Below, piece after piece: positions 43,865-55,380 of a stretch of DNA of 64,000 nucleotides (its first letter is position 1; each line of letters opens with the position of its first letter). Under the pieces are notes generated by a model. The model saw nothing but the letters and a program-made list of their open reading frames with translations. It was not told the origin of the DNA and made no database searches. The DNA is from Dipteris shenzhenensis. Taxonomy: Eukaryota; Polypodiophyta; Polypodiopsida; Gleicheniales. The stretch lies in the NCBI GenBank assembly GCA_047967505.1, contig CM106540.1. One strand, given 5' to 3'. The position numbers and the translations under genes are program-made.

Positions 43865-44923
43865 ATACCTAGATAAATCCAAGAACATTCCCAGACTCAT
43901 CCTCTAAAAACACAACATAGTGCAGTTTCAATCTCACGATAGTCACTCATAAGATTGAAAACCATAAACTCCATCATGCATAGCAAGGACTAGCTACTAT
44001 GACATCCACACTGACATCATCAGCGCCCAACAGTGGGTGTAGACCATAGTATAAAAGCATGCTCTCACACATACAAATCCACACACCCACACATACTTGA
44101 GCATCCATTTATACAAAGTCTTCGTACTGAGTTTCTGTCGACACTCCGAAGGTGAAGGGCAAACTCAGCCATGACGAAGGCTAGCACTAAAGGAGAAGAG
44201 GCTAATCAAAACGTAGTCCAAATCTCTTCATTCAAGCTACAACCGCTTGTGGAGTCTAAACGATTTCATTTAAGTCTCTCCGAAACGAGCATCTACATCT
44301 AAATCTAAATCTAGCTGATAGGGCAACGCACCATTTAAGATAGAAAGAATTATCGCAATACCAGCAGGCCGCAACTTGGACGAAAACTTCACAAGGTGAA
44401 ATTTGCATGTCCGCTAATACGGCAGAAGCATATACCTAGATAAATCCAAGAACATTCCCAGACTCACCCTCTAAAAACACAACATAGTGCAGTTTCAATC
44501 TCACGATAGTCACTCATAAGATTGAAAACCATAAACTCCATCATGCATAGCAGGGACTAGCTACTATGACATCCCCACTGATGTCATCAGCGCCCAACAG
44601 TGGTTGTAGACCATAGTATAAAAGCATGCTCTCACACATACAAATCCACACACCCACACATACTTAAGCATCCATTTATACAAAGTCTTCGTACTGAGTT
44701 TTTGTCGGCACTTCGGAGGTGAAGGGCAAACTCAGCCATGACGAAGGCTAGCACTAAAGGAGAAGGCTAATCAAAAAGTAGTCCAAATCTTTTCATTCAA
44801 GCTATAACTGCTTGTGAAGTCTAAACGATTTCATTTTAGTCTCTCCCAAACGAGCATCTAAATCTAAATCTAGCTGATAGGGCAACGCACCATTTAAGAT
44901 AGAAAGAATTATCGCAATACCAA
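43865..44923. mobile_element. Direct-repeat dimer inserted in the copia relic
   Basis: Copy 1 (43865-44363, 499 bp) and copy 2 (44432-44922, 491 bp) both run from ATACCTAGATAAATCC to TATCGCAATACCA, separated by 68 bp. Each has TAGTATAAAAGCATG, a TATA-like promoter, and about 130 bp later a short frame starting MTKASTKGE. The layout is LTR-spacer-LTR, like a very small terminal-repeat retroelement, but the ends lack TG/CA at the left and the 25-bp target duplication is far too long for an LTR integrase. A reverse-transcribed tandem transcript, or an unequal exchange, is possible. The class is unresolved. Confidence 0.6.
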
Positions 44924-44948
44924 CAATCTAAATCTTGTTGTATTGTAT
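44924..44948. repeat. 25-bp flanking duplication, right copy
   Basis: Matches 43840-43864 with one mismatch at position 9. The copia RT reading resumes inside it. Confidence 0.9.
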
Positions 44949-45165
44949 GCTGATGACATTCATCAATAAAAATGACGAGAAGCTAATGAAACATGCTAAA
45001 GATAACCAAAACAAAGTCTTTGATGCAAAAAACCTTAATTATATGCATTATTGTTTGGGAATTCCAATTTGAAGAGAAAGATGAAACATTTATATCATAA
45101 ATAATGGACATTATGCCAACTCCATTGTTCAAGCAAAAATTTAAAAATTTGAGTGATCGACTGTA
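44949..45165 (+). pseudogene. Ty1/copia RT relic, right part
   Basis: Just after the duplication, in the frame TTGTATGCTGATGAC, the sequence gives LYADD, the active site, then NDEKLMKHAKDNQNKVFDAK and YMHYCLGIPI, standard copia RT thumb sequence. Stops occur soon after and the relic fades near 45165. Confidence 0.75.
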
Positions 45166-46281
45166 AATTTAGTTCATCTCATTCACCCTTTGGGTGATTG
45201 GCGGTTAGGATTTAATAGCGTGGTAGTTGGACATTAGGTCCTAAGTTAGACTACCCATGAGGTTATGTCATTTATAAGTTCTTCAAGTGGCAACATGAAG
45301 TGACATACCCCCACATACATCCATCATAGATGGAGGAGATGGATGCCACATGGCACCATAACAAAACGCTAGCCTAGGTGACTTTGCCATGTGTCACACA
45401 TGCATGTACGTCACCTCACTCACTGTATGATAGCCAATCAAATATCACCATTGCATCCAAATTCCATGCGTATGTGTTAGTTCATGCTGATTAGGCAAAC
45501 AATTCCACATAGGAAGAGGATTGGCTGCCTAGCTTCTGTGTGAACACCGCTTTCACCTCACACCTCGCTTGCTAGCTTGTGCTATGTATTGGGCCTATTG
45601 TGTGTTTTACAGTGCTTGCTGCATTTTCATTTATCGGAGCCAATCTTTGGCATTCTAATTTTTTGCAGCAAGTCATTGTTATCTCTGTTTGCCCATTGCT
45701 ACCTATGTATGGAGGGCACTAGCAAGCCTTCCTTAGGTCCTTGTTTCTTGAAATGTAAGCAAGACAATGGCAACAATTCCCATGGAAGAAGAGGCAATGC
45801 ACATTATCCATAGGAGAGGCTCTACACTTCTCAACGAACCCACATGGTCTTCATTTCGGTTTCCCTAGAGCTAGGCACACCTATTCAAAGGCTGCTAGCG
45901 TTTTTTTCACCACCGATTCAAGCCCATTTGCAAGGGGGCGTACATGTTGCAACCTAGACGAATGGCCCAAAGGCACACAAATCCATCCTTGCAAGGTAAT
46001 GCTTGCGTAGTACATAGCCCAAGCTCCTTACAAGGAATGTTGTTCTACAAGAGCTGCTAGGTCTAGGTTCCCTGGACTCCAGTTATCGGCTACAAGAAGC
46101 ATAGACATGTTTGTAGACTAGGGCAAGCAATGAAGCAATGGAGGTGGAAGCAAAGGAGCAAACCATAATGTTGTAATGTATTGCAAGAATGAGAGAAAAG
46201 TACCAAGTACACCCAATAAACAAAACCCTAGGACAGAGTGTCCTCGTAGTACCTAGTGTACTAACTAGCATATGTCATAAG
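45166..46281. other. No recognised gene
   Basis: No domain seen on either strand. The plus-strand 78-codon frame at 45577 is hydrophobic, without other support. The stretch adjoins the 111-bp LTR element. Confidence 0.45.
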
Positions 46282-46392
46282 TGTTGGTAAACTGAAAGGA
46301 AAGAATAGAGTGAACACAAACTCAGAATACTTGCATATAGAATGAAGAAGAGTGAGGTCCTTATGTAGGCACCTCTTACATGCTCACTGACA
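46282..46392 (-). repeat. 111-bp LTR (3' LTR of minus-strand element)
   Basis: From TGTTGGTAAACTG to CTCACTGACA. Matches 48000-48110 at 110 of 111 positions by eye. Confidence 0.9.
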
Positions 46393-46942
46393 TCACTGAT
46401 GACTTCAGAGCTCCACAATCATCTCCTCAATCTGCTCTTAGATTCTCTCAATCATCCTATGTGGCTTACCACCACCTAACTATGCTTATGGCCACCTAAC
46501 TGTGCCTCTAGCACTCACACATAGAAACCAAGGTGTGCCTGAGGCATACACCTTGAGATATCCCAACAAAACCTGAAGGGAATGCCTCAGGCTATGTCAA
46601 GGATACAGCTAGCACAAGGTGTCTCATGCCATCTCATGGTGGTCATGGATCTATCAATGGCTAGGATCTCAAGCTAGCAAGGGTTCCCATGGGTGTAAGG
46701 TAAACAAAAGGAATACAAAAGACCTTCCAATGGTTATCTCCCCTACATGTACATGCACACAATGTCTGCAGGAGGTACCATGGAGTAAAACACATACACA
46801 TGGCCTACATCATAAGGTGACCAGAGGTGTTTACAAAACACACAAAACACAATAGTTTATTTGACTCATTTTGGAGGACTATCCAGGCTGAGTACCTTGA
46901 CTCAACATAAAAAGAGAGATCTGGAGCATACATAGAGATGAT

Positions 46943-47170
46943 TTAAAAAGCATAATCTTCAAAGGATGCCTCATCTTGTGGAGGCACATCGACTGAAAGT
47001 AGATTGGCATTTTCTGTCTTTGAAGTTGCTTCCTTTTTGGCAACCATTATCTTGGCAATCTTCAACAAGGAAGCCATGTTGGCATTCTCTTCCTTTGTAG
47101 CATAACAAGACATTGCTTTATGTTTTAGCTTTTTACATATTTTGCATAAGCAAGCCATGAGAGGGTCCAA
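46943..47170 (-). CDS. Gag-like fragment with CCHC zinc knuckle
   Basis: 75-codon frame starting MDPLMACLC. The motif CKICKKLKHKAMSC fits CX2CX4HX4C near the N-terminus. The rest is Lys/Glu-rich and ends in an acidic tail. Zinc knuckles bind the element RNA in nucleocapsid. The frame lacks a capsid domain, so it is either a remnant or a minimal gag product. The start is the first ATG only. Confidence 0.4.
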   Translation of the reverse strand: MDPLMACLCKICKKLKHKAMSCYATKEENANMASLLKIAKIMVAKKEATSKTENANLLSVDVPPQDEASFEDYAF

Positions 47171-47987
47171 CCCAGGAATTGGGTAGTGTCTTCTCTCTTA
47201 CAAGGCTAGAATAACAACTGAAATGCTTCAAAATATAAGCATTTAATGTAGCAAAGTCTTGTGATCAAATTTCAATCAATGATGCTTTTTCTTACATGCT
47301 TCACAGAGGTGGCTAAATGAAAGCTTTCCAATCAAAACCAGGTATAGCAACTCAAAGCAAAGCTGAAGCCACAGTTGTACTAATGCTATTCAAAACTTCA
47401 AAAATTCAGAAATGCTAAAGTAGCATCTTATGTAGCATCACTTTCAAAACCTTGTCAAAACTGTCAAAAACAAAGGACTGAACTTGGAGGGCTTGTATCT
47501 CACTCTCCAAAGCAAAGAAAAAGAGGGTTTCTGAGGCAAAAGAAAGCTCATATACCACAGAAGGTCTACTGAGGAGAAGGGGTGCAAATCCGCGTCAGAG
47601 CGCCATAGCTTGCCTCTTCAATTTCGATTGGTTTTTCTCTGTTTTCACCTTGACTATGCAGCCATTGCTGCTCAGATTTCAGCACAAGATAGCTCAAGAC
47701 ATGGAGAATCTTCCCCTGAAAGGGATTAGAGAAATATGAAGCAGTCTCAGAGAAAACGCAGGAAAGAGAGTCGCCGATTTTCATGCAATGTCGTCGAGCA
47801 GAGGTGATGATACTTCAATTTGTTGCAGGCAGAGGTTCGCCCCTTCGAGATGTATCTCCAACAGGAAGGGCTTGGAGAATGACAGAGAAACGGAGGAGAA
47901 CGAGCTTTAGCAAGATTTGGGAAGAAGGGGAAGAGATGGTGAAGAAGAAGATGATGTGGCAGAAATGGGATCAAGGGGGATCAAAGG

Positions 47988-47999
47988 GCTCTGATACCA
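47988..47999 (-). promoter_or_regulatory. Primer binding site, initiator tRNA-Met (minus strand)
   Basis: The plus strand shows GCTCTGATACCA, which on the minus strand is TGGTATCAGAGC, immediately inside the LTR at 48000. Confidence 0.9.
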
Positions 48000-48110
48000 T
48001 GTTGGTAAACTGAAAGAAAAGAATAGAGTGAACACAAACTCAGAATACTTGCATATAGAATGAAGAAGAGTGAGGTCCTTATGTAGGCACCTCTTACATG
48101 CTCACTGACA
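48000..48110 (-). repeat. 111-bp LTR (5' LTR of minus-strand element)
   Basis: Partner of 46282-46392. The flanking sequence after 48110 (TGAAATG) does not match the left flank (ATAAG). Confidence 0.9.
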
Positions 48111-48129
48111 TGAAATGATGAAATAGACA

Positions 48130-50510
48130 AAGCGTTTCTTGTGACTATGCTGAGGAGAAGCTTGATGGCACAAACTATCCCATGTAGTAGTACATGGAGT
48201 CCACTTTTGGTAACCAAGAATTTATGGGGTATTGTTACTAGATTAGAGACTAGACCTGTCTCTCAGGTACACAGGCACCTGCTGCCACCACACCTGCCAC
48301 AGCGCCTCCCACACCGGAACAGATACGTTGGGTTAAGAGGGATGCACAGGCACCTGCCTTGATCGCAATGTCTTGCAAAAGGGGTGTTATACCTCGCATT
48401 CAGTCTTGCAAGACAGCCAAGGCTGCATTGGACACTTTGGCAAACCTATATCAGATTCGGAAAGAGGCCACTGTTGCATTTTTGCATAGGAAGCTGGACA
48501 ATGTGAAGATGAACAAGGGAACACCATGGAAGCATACCTCACACAAGTCCAAAACTTCATAGAGCAGCTCATCCATGTTGATGAGATTGTGCCAGATTAC
48601 CAAGTGGTGTCCACCACATTGGGTGGCCTACTTGATGGGCTTTGCTATGATGTTGAGGTTAGTGGCCATGGGTAAACCCAACTACTACACTTTCATTCAG
48701 CTTGTCATGCAGGAGGGGCAAGTCGCCAAACCCGGGCTGCTTGCATTCATACAAATCAGGCCCTTGCCATGGATCACAGAGGCAAAGGCAAGGGAAGCAA
48801 GAATTTCAGCAAGCCCAAGCCTTCATCTGGTACCTCATCCTCTTCTACGCCAGCTGATGGGAAGAAGAATACAAAGCGCTAGGACATGACATCTCTAAGT
48901 GTTAGAAACACATTGCAGAAAAAACAAAAGCAAGGTCTTGCAGTTAGAAATGCCTCTATTCCCATGAGCACAGCCATGAGACAGCACATATGGCACATGA
49001 TGAGTGGGCATTTGTTGTGACTTGCCACTACAATCCGTCAAACCATGATGCAGCTTTATTAGCTTAAAATTCTATGTCTGATCGATATTTTGAATACTTT
49101 GATAGTGGTGCTTCCGAGCACATTACATCTTGCAAAACCTATTCAGTCCTTGAGTGATATACCTAAGGAGGTATTGTCACTTGTGCCAACAATCTATCCT
49201 ATCCCATGAGAGGGATCGGTCATTTCAGTGTCAAGGAGTATAAAAAAGAACCTGCTGTCTACTCCAGACATGGTTTCAAGGTTATTTTTTATGGTTATTG
49301 TTGTTCTATGTATGACAACTGGCATGACAACTATATAGTCCTTACTGGCACACTTTCTTGAGGGCTAAACCATCTTGAGGCATATAAAAAACAGGCTCAT
49401 ATAGATTATAAGAGCTGCTGAATCTGTAATTTCAGATACGCACTTGTGGCATGAGAGATTGGGACATCTCAACTATGGAAGTTTGGTGAAAATGCATTCT
49501 AAAGACATGGTGGTAGCACCTTCCACCCATGCATGCACTCACTAAAAATGTATGTGAGGGCTGCTTGTTGGGCAAAATGCATCTGTTCTCATTGCCAACA
49601 GATGGGACTATTGGTGCATCCAGGAAGTTGCACTTGGTGCCTAGTGATGTATGCAGGCCGATGTGGACAGCATCACTTAGGGGCTATTTATACTTTGTCA
49701 CCTTTGAGGATGACTTCACCAAACATACTTGGTTTTATCCTTTGAAGTCTGAGTCTGATGTCTTCTCTTGCTTCAAGCACTTTCTTGCCATGGCTGAAAA
49801 CGAGAATGGAAATAAGCCCTCGACGTGGAAAGCGGGGGGGGGGGGGGGTTTGAATATATGTCCTTTGTATTTTATGACTTTTTAGTAGCCCGGGGCATAA
49901 TACATCAGTGCACAATGCCATACACTCTGCAACAGAATGGAGTCGGAAATGACCAGATGAATGTTTAAAAGGAAGTCTTTGCCCATCACGTTTTGGTTCG
50001 ATTCAATTATGTGTGCCAACTATGTGCTCCGATAGAGCACCCACATCGGCATTAAAGGCTATCACTCCTTATGAAGCATGGACAGGCCGGAAGCCTGTGA
50101 TTTTACACATGTGGGTGGTTGGGTACTTGGCATATGCACATGTTCCCTCTGACGCATAAATTGGAAGATAGCACCGTCAAATGCATTTTCATTGGCTACA
50201 TCTCACAAAGCAAAGCATACATATTGAAACAACCTAGTATAGGCAAGGTTATTAGCAAAGACGGGGTTTTTGTTGAGGATGTAGCTTTACGTTGGCTGGA
50301 CTGTAAAAAACGGCCATCAATAGAAGCCTCTGATGTGTTTGATTCCTTGCTGCCCCTCTTCAGTCAAACAAAGATTCAGATCAGATTTTGCAGGGTGCAA
50401 ATCCCAATGCTTCTAGCTGTTCACAACCTCCTCATGATGCCAATGTTCAACCTGATTTCCCGCCACTTGATAATCTTGCTATTGAACATGTAGTTGCAGA
50501 GGAGAGGGAC
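48130..50510 (+). pseudogene. Third Ty1/copia gag-pol relic
   Basis: The plus strand shows a gag start (EEKLDGTNYPM near 48150), then a protease site YFDSGASEHIT near 49100. Next come an integrase zinc site (THLWHERLGHLNYGSL near 49440, CEGCLLGK near 49557) and the core YFVTFEDDFTKHTWFYP near 49690. The frame 50119-50493 has VKCIFIGYISQSKAY, the late integrase motif. Stops and frameshifts are frequent and RT is absent, so it is truncated. Its left edge touches the 111-bp LTR element. Confidence 0.75.
49834..49848 (+). repeat. Poly-G run (15 G)
   Basis: Fifteen consecutive G inside the copia integrase relic, causing an all-Gly stretch in one frame. Length is prone to sequencing error. Confidence 0.9.
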
Positions 50511-50615
50511 CATTAGACAGAACGAAACGGTACAAAGGTGGCTCTTGGACACTCTCAGGAACAACAAGCTACCTGCACCAGAGGTGGTCAGAAATAGATG
50601 CATGGCAATTTGTTT

Positions 50616-50712
50616 GATGTTGCATTGATTGCCACTCCTTGCAATGAAGAACCCTTCTGCCATAACGATTGCTTGATGTTGCATTGATTGCCACTCCTTG
50701 CAATGAAGAACT
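50616..50712 (+). repeat. 59-bp tandem duplication
   Basis: GATGTTGCATTGATTGCCAC..CTTGCAATGAAGAAC occurs from 50616 and again from 50675. Confidence 0.9.
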
Positions 50713-51869
50713 CTTATGCCTTAACAATGCATTTGATAACAGGAAAAACTGGAAAAAGGCTGAAAGAGAAAAAAAATCCCAGCATGTTCCAGAGAAACCC
50801 AGTTCACTGCCTAGGGGATCTCTAGTATAGGGGCTAATAGCCAGGTAGGAGGACTATACAACCAGTGAATCCCTTGCGGAGTGAATATGTAAAAAACTTC
50901 TGCAGGCCAAGCCTTGCAGAATCGATCGCGTCTTGTGACAGTTGCCCTAGAGCCTGAGGTCCCACGCTCCCAAGTGGAGCGGAGGGTGTAGATGATATCC
51001 TACCAGATGGCGACAAGGTAGCCGAGGGTGGAACCGGATGCTCCCCCATCACCAGACTGCAGTGAGCAACCCAAATGTTCCATGCCGTGATACTAGCTAC
51101 TACTTCCGATACGCTGTCCTCCAGAGGAGAATCAGGAACGAGGCTATCAAGAGAGACCGCCTCATGGAGCTCTATCGCTCTGACCCTATATCTGGTAAGC
51201 TAGCGAGACCTCATCAAACTGGAACGCGTGTCCTCCCTCAGTCAACTAGGCCGCCATCCCCCATGTGTAGTCCCTCTAAAGGCTCTGCATACGGGTCATA
51301 ATCCTGAGGGCTCCCATCCAAATCCTTGTTGCGCTACGATAGCTCTAGAGGCAATGAGGGATCGTCTTCAGAAAACCAGCAAAGCAACAATGACACTGCC
51401 CTCCATCCGCATCTGCTCCAACCACGCGCCAATGGGCAAGCCTCCGTGGGAGACCAACCAGAAGAATAGGAGATCTTCCTCGACCGCAAACTGGACCATA
51501 ACCGCGTGCAAAACCTGGATCGGACCTTCTGGGGCACTCTCTGGGCCCCCCAATGCCTCTCCCTCTAAGGGGTCCAAATCGAAGAGTCCATCTGAAGCCT
51601 CCTCCCAATCCGTGTGGTGTAGGAAAAGAAGGGCACCTCGTCCACCTGCTCGGCAAGGCCGCCCCTAGAGGGCCAGAACCACTCTCCGGATCCCACTGGA
51701 CCTCCCTCAAGGGCCTACCCCTCCCAAAGCCAGAGGTGCCATATGAGGGAATCCTGCTTTGGGATACTGGGAGGATCAATGTGCCACTCCTTCCCCAAAC
51801 ATCCAACCACTTTGATCATCTGCCAATGAATCCCATCTAAACTCCCATCCATCTCTAGGTCTCTCTTAG

Positions 51870-52600
51870 TGAGTGCCTAGAGTACACTGAAAAAACCAGG
51901 CTGCGTGCTACCTCGCTGCATCATCATCCTCAAGGGGACCCCAGTCCAAGAAAATTGAGCCAACCATCTGCTGTCCATCCACATGCGAAGTCCCTCCCAC
52001 CAGGACTCAAGGATGGCTAGGTCAATCTCTCTCATCGCTGCCCTGCCCCTCGCAAATGCGCTAAGGCGCCACGCCTCCATGGGTAATCTGCTCCATTTGC
52101 CAAAGGAACCGGCCGGTCCACTGTCCCACTGTGCCAAACCAATGTGAGTCCGCTGCATGAGCATACGCCCATCCTGATCCCTAATCTCCGAGTGCCAAAC
52201 AAGGGGCTGACGCTCGAATTCCACTCTCTGCATCGGGGCTGAGCATGAATGACCCCCCCTGCTAATCTCTGTCAGACCCTACGGAGACTCCTCATATGAG
52301 AAGATCCCTTTGTGTATGCTGCCAATACCCCCAAGTGCGTGGGGTGTTCCTGAGAAGCCCTCGCTGCAAGAGGAGCTTCCAAGGCTCTGCACCAAGGGTA
52401 AGGCCGTGCACAACCAACTTGCCCAAGAGGGCTCTGCTCTGCATCTCCGAATCAATGATACCCGAGCCTCCCAATGCCTGCGGCACGAACACCATCTGCC
52501 AAGCGACCCGAGCTCTAGTATTCCTTGAGCCGTCCGATCCTACCCAAAGGAAGTTCCGAACCAACCATCGGAGCTGCCCAATGCACCATCTGTGAAAACA
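51870..52600 (-). pseudogene. LINE ORF2 C-terminal segment
   Basis: The frame 52564-52292 begins MVRNFLWVGSDGSRN, then RARVAWQMVFVPQALGGSGI and ALLGKLVVHGLT, a conserved part of plant-type LINE ORF2 downstream of RT. The frame 52233-51877 continues with WMDSRWLAQFSWTG. No intact zinc knuckle is visible at its end. Confidence 0.6.
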
Positions 52601-52949
52601 CCAGCAAGAGGCAATATACCAGGCCGTGGCAAGAAGGACCTAGTTTGCCACTAAGGCACAGCCTACGAGGGAGAGTTTGACCGAGCTCCAGTAGAGAAGC
52701 TTGCGCCGAACATTCTCAAGGACCAAGGCGAGCGATCTGCTGCTCTGCTGTAATATCAATACCCACCTAGCATCCAAGGTATCTCGCTGTCTAGCCCCGC
52801 GGTATCCAACGGAAGCCAAAGTCGCTGCCCTCCCCCACTCTCGAATCTCATGTGTCTCCTTAGAGCCTGTGAAGAAACCTATGGATTTTGTCCAGTTGTT
52901 GATCCGCACACTCGAGGCCTCATAGTAGATAGCCAGGGCTCCCGTGACT

Positions 52950-53730
52950 CTCCAAGCTCGTTGCGGTGCCCTCTACGTACAAGGCCGTGTCATATGCAAA
53001 CTCCGAGTCTAGCAACTCCTCATCCTATCTGAATGGGAGCCTCAACCCTGTGAGGCCCACCACCTGTGATCTCAAGTAGTAGCCCAGAGCCTCTGCCAGA
53101 AACAAGAAGAGGAAGGGAGCAAGGGGGCAACCCTAGCGGACCAAGAGAGAGAGAGGAAAGGCCTCGCCCGTGTGTCCACCGATAAGCATCGGACTAGAGC
53201 TCCCCGCATAAAGCCCACAAACTCCTCTGATCCATCAGTTTAAGAAACCCAATCTCCGCATAGTACCCTCCAGGAAAGACCACTCCACCTTGTCGAAAGT
53301 CTTCTCAAAATCCAAGAGAAGGACAGCCAACGGCTGTGACTCCTCCTTGGACCAATCCACTGCCTCCCAGAACATGAAGATGTTGTCCAAGATGCTGCGC
53401 TCCTGAACGAACCCGGTCTGTGTGTTGTGGATGATGTTAGGAAGATGGGGCCCCGCAACCGCAAACTCAAGACCTTGGCGAGGATCTTGTATGCAGTATC
53501 AAGCAAAGTGATCAGTCTCCACTGCCAATCTCCCCCTTTCGGGATCAAATAACTCCACCCCCTGCTCAGGGACTGAGGAAGGGAGCCCATGTGGAAGATC
53601 TCCTGGCAGGCTAGGCGGAAAGGAGTGGAGATGATCTCCCAAGCCATCCTCGCCAGGACACTTCTAGGAGCCTTGAGGGCTTCCCAAAGCTCCTCATCCG
53701 TGAAAGGTTCCTCCAGACTCCTGCACAAAT
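52950..53730 (-). pseudogene. LINE reverse transcriptase segment
   Basis: The frame 53728-53240 starts with LEEPFTDEELWEALKA, then WEIISTPFRLACQEIFHMGS and LPQSLSRGWSYLIPKG, the early RT blocks. After frame changes the stretch near 53150 reads GCPLAPFLFLFLAEALGYYL. The active site near 52990 reads EFAYDTAL where FADD is expected, so the second catalytic Asp partner is lost. Confidence 0.75.
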
Positions 53731-54179
53731 CCTGCGAGACTACCGTCGAAACGTGGTCCCAAACTTAACTCACGGCAAGACAAGCTAGAGTCATCCTCTC
53801 CGTTTGAAAGAGCTGGTTGTAAAAACCTGTGGTCAGCTCTAAAATCTCCTGCGGATCAATGTGCATAATGCTCTGCAAATCCCGTAGACACTGCAACTGC
53901 ATGCCTACCGCGATCGGAGCCCAGTGTTCTGAAGGAATTGCTTCGTCATCCTGTCCCACCAGGCCTAGGAGTGATAGGAGAACTCATCCCACCGAATCTC
54001 CGTGTCCTGAAGCTCAAGGCACGCGCTCTCAAACCTGCCACTAAGCCACTAGGATCCTGGGTCCTGCTCCTTGAGCCTCTCTATGGAGGCGAGGTCTTTC
54101 CACAATGTCCGCTTCCGCTCCTGAAGAGCCCTTCTCCGTCCAAGGGCATGAGCCTATAACTCCTCACTGCTCCTCTGGA

Positions 54180-54650
54180 TCGCGTCGTCCCTAAACTCCA
54201 GGTTGTTGAAGCCTCCTCTAATAATCCAGAAGTCTACATCTAGAAGACACTCTGTCAGCCTCCTCCAAAAGCCGAAAGATGTTATCTGCACACTGGGGCA
54301 TACACGTTCAAGATCCCAATCCTGGACTCTCTCATCCTAACTCCCATCCAAACTCCCTGTCCAAGGATAAGCTTGCCTTGATCATAAAACTATGGAGCCA
54401 CTGTTTGTGAGACCGAGATGAAAACCCCTCCGCTCCATCCTATTGCAGGGGACCACATCTCCGCACCTCTCCCCGGGAGGAGGTGGTGTCGTCGTCTAAT
54501 GTCTGATGCTGAGAACATATGCTCCTGAATCAAAAGGATGTCCACTGTCCTTTGCAGCTCCTGTCGAAGGATCAAGTACTACGGTTGACTACGAGCACGG
54601 TCATAGAGCCCGTGCACGTTCCAACTCATGAGGACGGGGATGTAGAAAAC
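54180..54650 (-). pseudogene. LINE AP-type endonuclease segment
   Basis: Near 54620 the minus strand reads WNVHGLYDRARSQP, then RQELQRTVDILLIQEHMFSA (QEH holds the catalytic Glu), WSGGVFISVS and, further on, GILNVYAP. These are the standard blocks of the apurinic-type endonuclease that nicks target DNA. Stops follow. Confidence 0.75.
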
Positions 54651-54838
54651 AAGGCTCTCCTATGAGTGGGTGCCTGTTCCAAAAAGATTGCCTTATGTGA
54701 CTTTGCCGGGGGTTTGGAGGGCGAGTAGTCCGTGTCTGTACATCGGCGTACTAGGGTGGACACCGGCTCAATGCCAATCTTCCGTGCCCACTTCATCATG
54801 AAGGAGACTTCCACCCCGAACAACTCCACACACTTCTC

Positions 54839-54843
54839 GAGTG
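54839..54843. repeat. Target-site duplication GAGTG (left)
   Basis: GAGTG directly before the LTR element. It recurs at 57567-57571. Confidence 0.95.
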
Positions 54844-55191
54844 TGACAAAGTGTGGATCGTACTAGCCTAATCTATCACTTAATGAGCATAAAGATCATG
54901 GAGGATCAAACCAAATACGGAAAGCCATGGGGAGAGAGACAGGAAGTATGAAACACTCAATCTATTCTAATGTGCTATTCTCAACCATACATGATAGGCC
55001 TCTTATATAGAGAGTGCCCTTTGAATAGTCAACACTTGTGTGATCCTCTCATCCACATCTCTCCTTGTGGATATCCTCAATCCACATCTCCACATCATGT
55101 AGTCCACATCCTAGGGTGGCTACTTTAATTCTTTCCTATACCATACCTTAGCCCTTTAATCTATGTGCTCATGGCACCATATCTCTCAACA
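54844..55191 (-). repeat. 348-bp LTR (3' LTR of minus-strand element)
   Basis: From TGACAAAGTGTGG to ATCTCTCAACA. The minus strand carries CTATATAAGAGG near 54990, a good TATA box for the LTR promoter. Confidence 0.95.
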
Positions 55192-55380
55192 CCTCCCCTT
55201 GGTGCCATAATCCTTTGGCTACTGCAAGGTGGTCAGATGTGAGTTACATTCCATCACCTCCCCTTAGTGCATGCATTGCTACTTAAGGTGGTCAAGTGTG
55301 GTTTTTACATGTCAATACCTCCCCTGGGTGCTTTCATAGCTACTCTCAGGTGGTCAGGCTTGATTTACAAAATATAGGCA
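55191..55380 (-). repeat. Triplicated polypurine-tract unit
   Basis: ACCTCCCCTTGGTGC (55191), ACCTCCCCTTAGTGC (55256) and ACCTCCCCTGGGTGC (55317) each start a 60-65 bp unit that also shares GCTAC...AGGTGGTCA. On the minus strand each is a purine tract AGGGGAGGT. The first touches the LTR and is the likely functional priming site. Confidence 0.85.

Larger units (their letters stand above)
46282..48110 (-). mobile_element. Small minus-strand LTR element with gag-like zinc knuckle
   Basis: Two 111-bp direct repeats (46282-46392 and 48000-48110) begin TG and end CA in either reading and differ at one base. A minus-strand primer site for initiator tRNA-Met abuts the right one with no spacer, so the element points left. 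At 1829 bp it is too short for pol. A minus-strand CX2CX4HX4C motif (CKICKKLKHKAMSC) at 46943-47170 suggests it carries part of gag, as in the described TR-GAG or TRIM class of plant elements. No 5-bp target duplication and no clear polypurine tract were found, so one end may come from recombination. Confidence 0.7.
50835..54843 (-). mobile_element. Degenerate LINE (non-LTR retrotransposon), main body
   Basis: On the minus strand endonuclease (about 54650-54180), reverse transcriptase (about 53730-52950) and C-terminal ORF2 sequence (52600-51870) follow in LINE order, with repeated frame changes and stops. The 3' part extends to about 50835. The 5' part is displaced by the LTR element at 54844-57566 and resumes at 57572. 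GC content is higher than that of the neighbours. Confidence 0.8.

Noticed and set aside
43865-44923. Hammerhead ribozyme in the repeat dimer (CTGATG near 44580)
   Set aside because: The CUGANGA core and a GAAA partner are not present in the right order; the CTGATGTCATCAG stretch is only a small palindrome.
45577-45813. 78-codon plus-strand frame
   Set aside because: No domain, no neighbours in frame, and it lies in featureless sequence.
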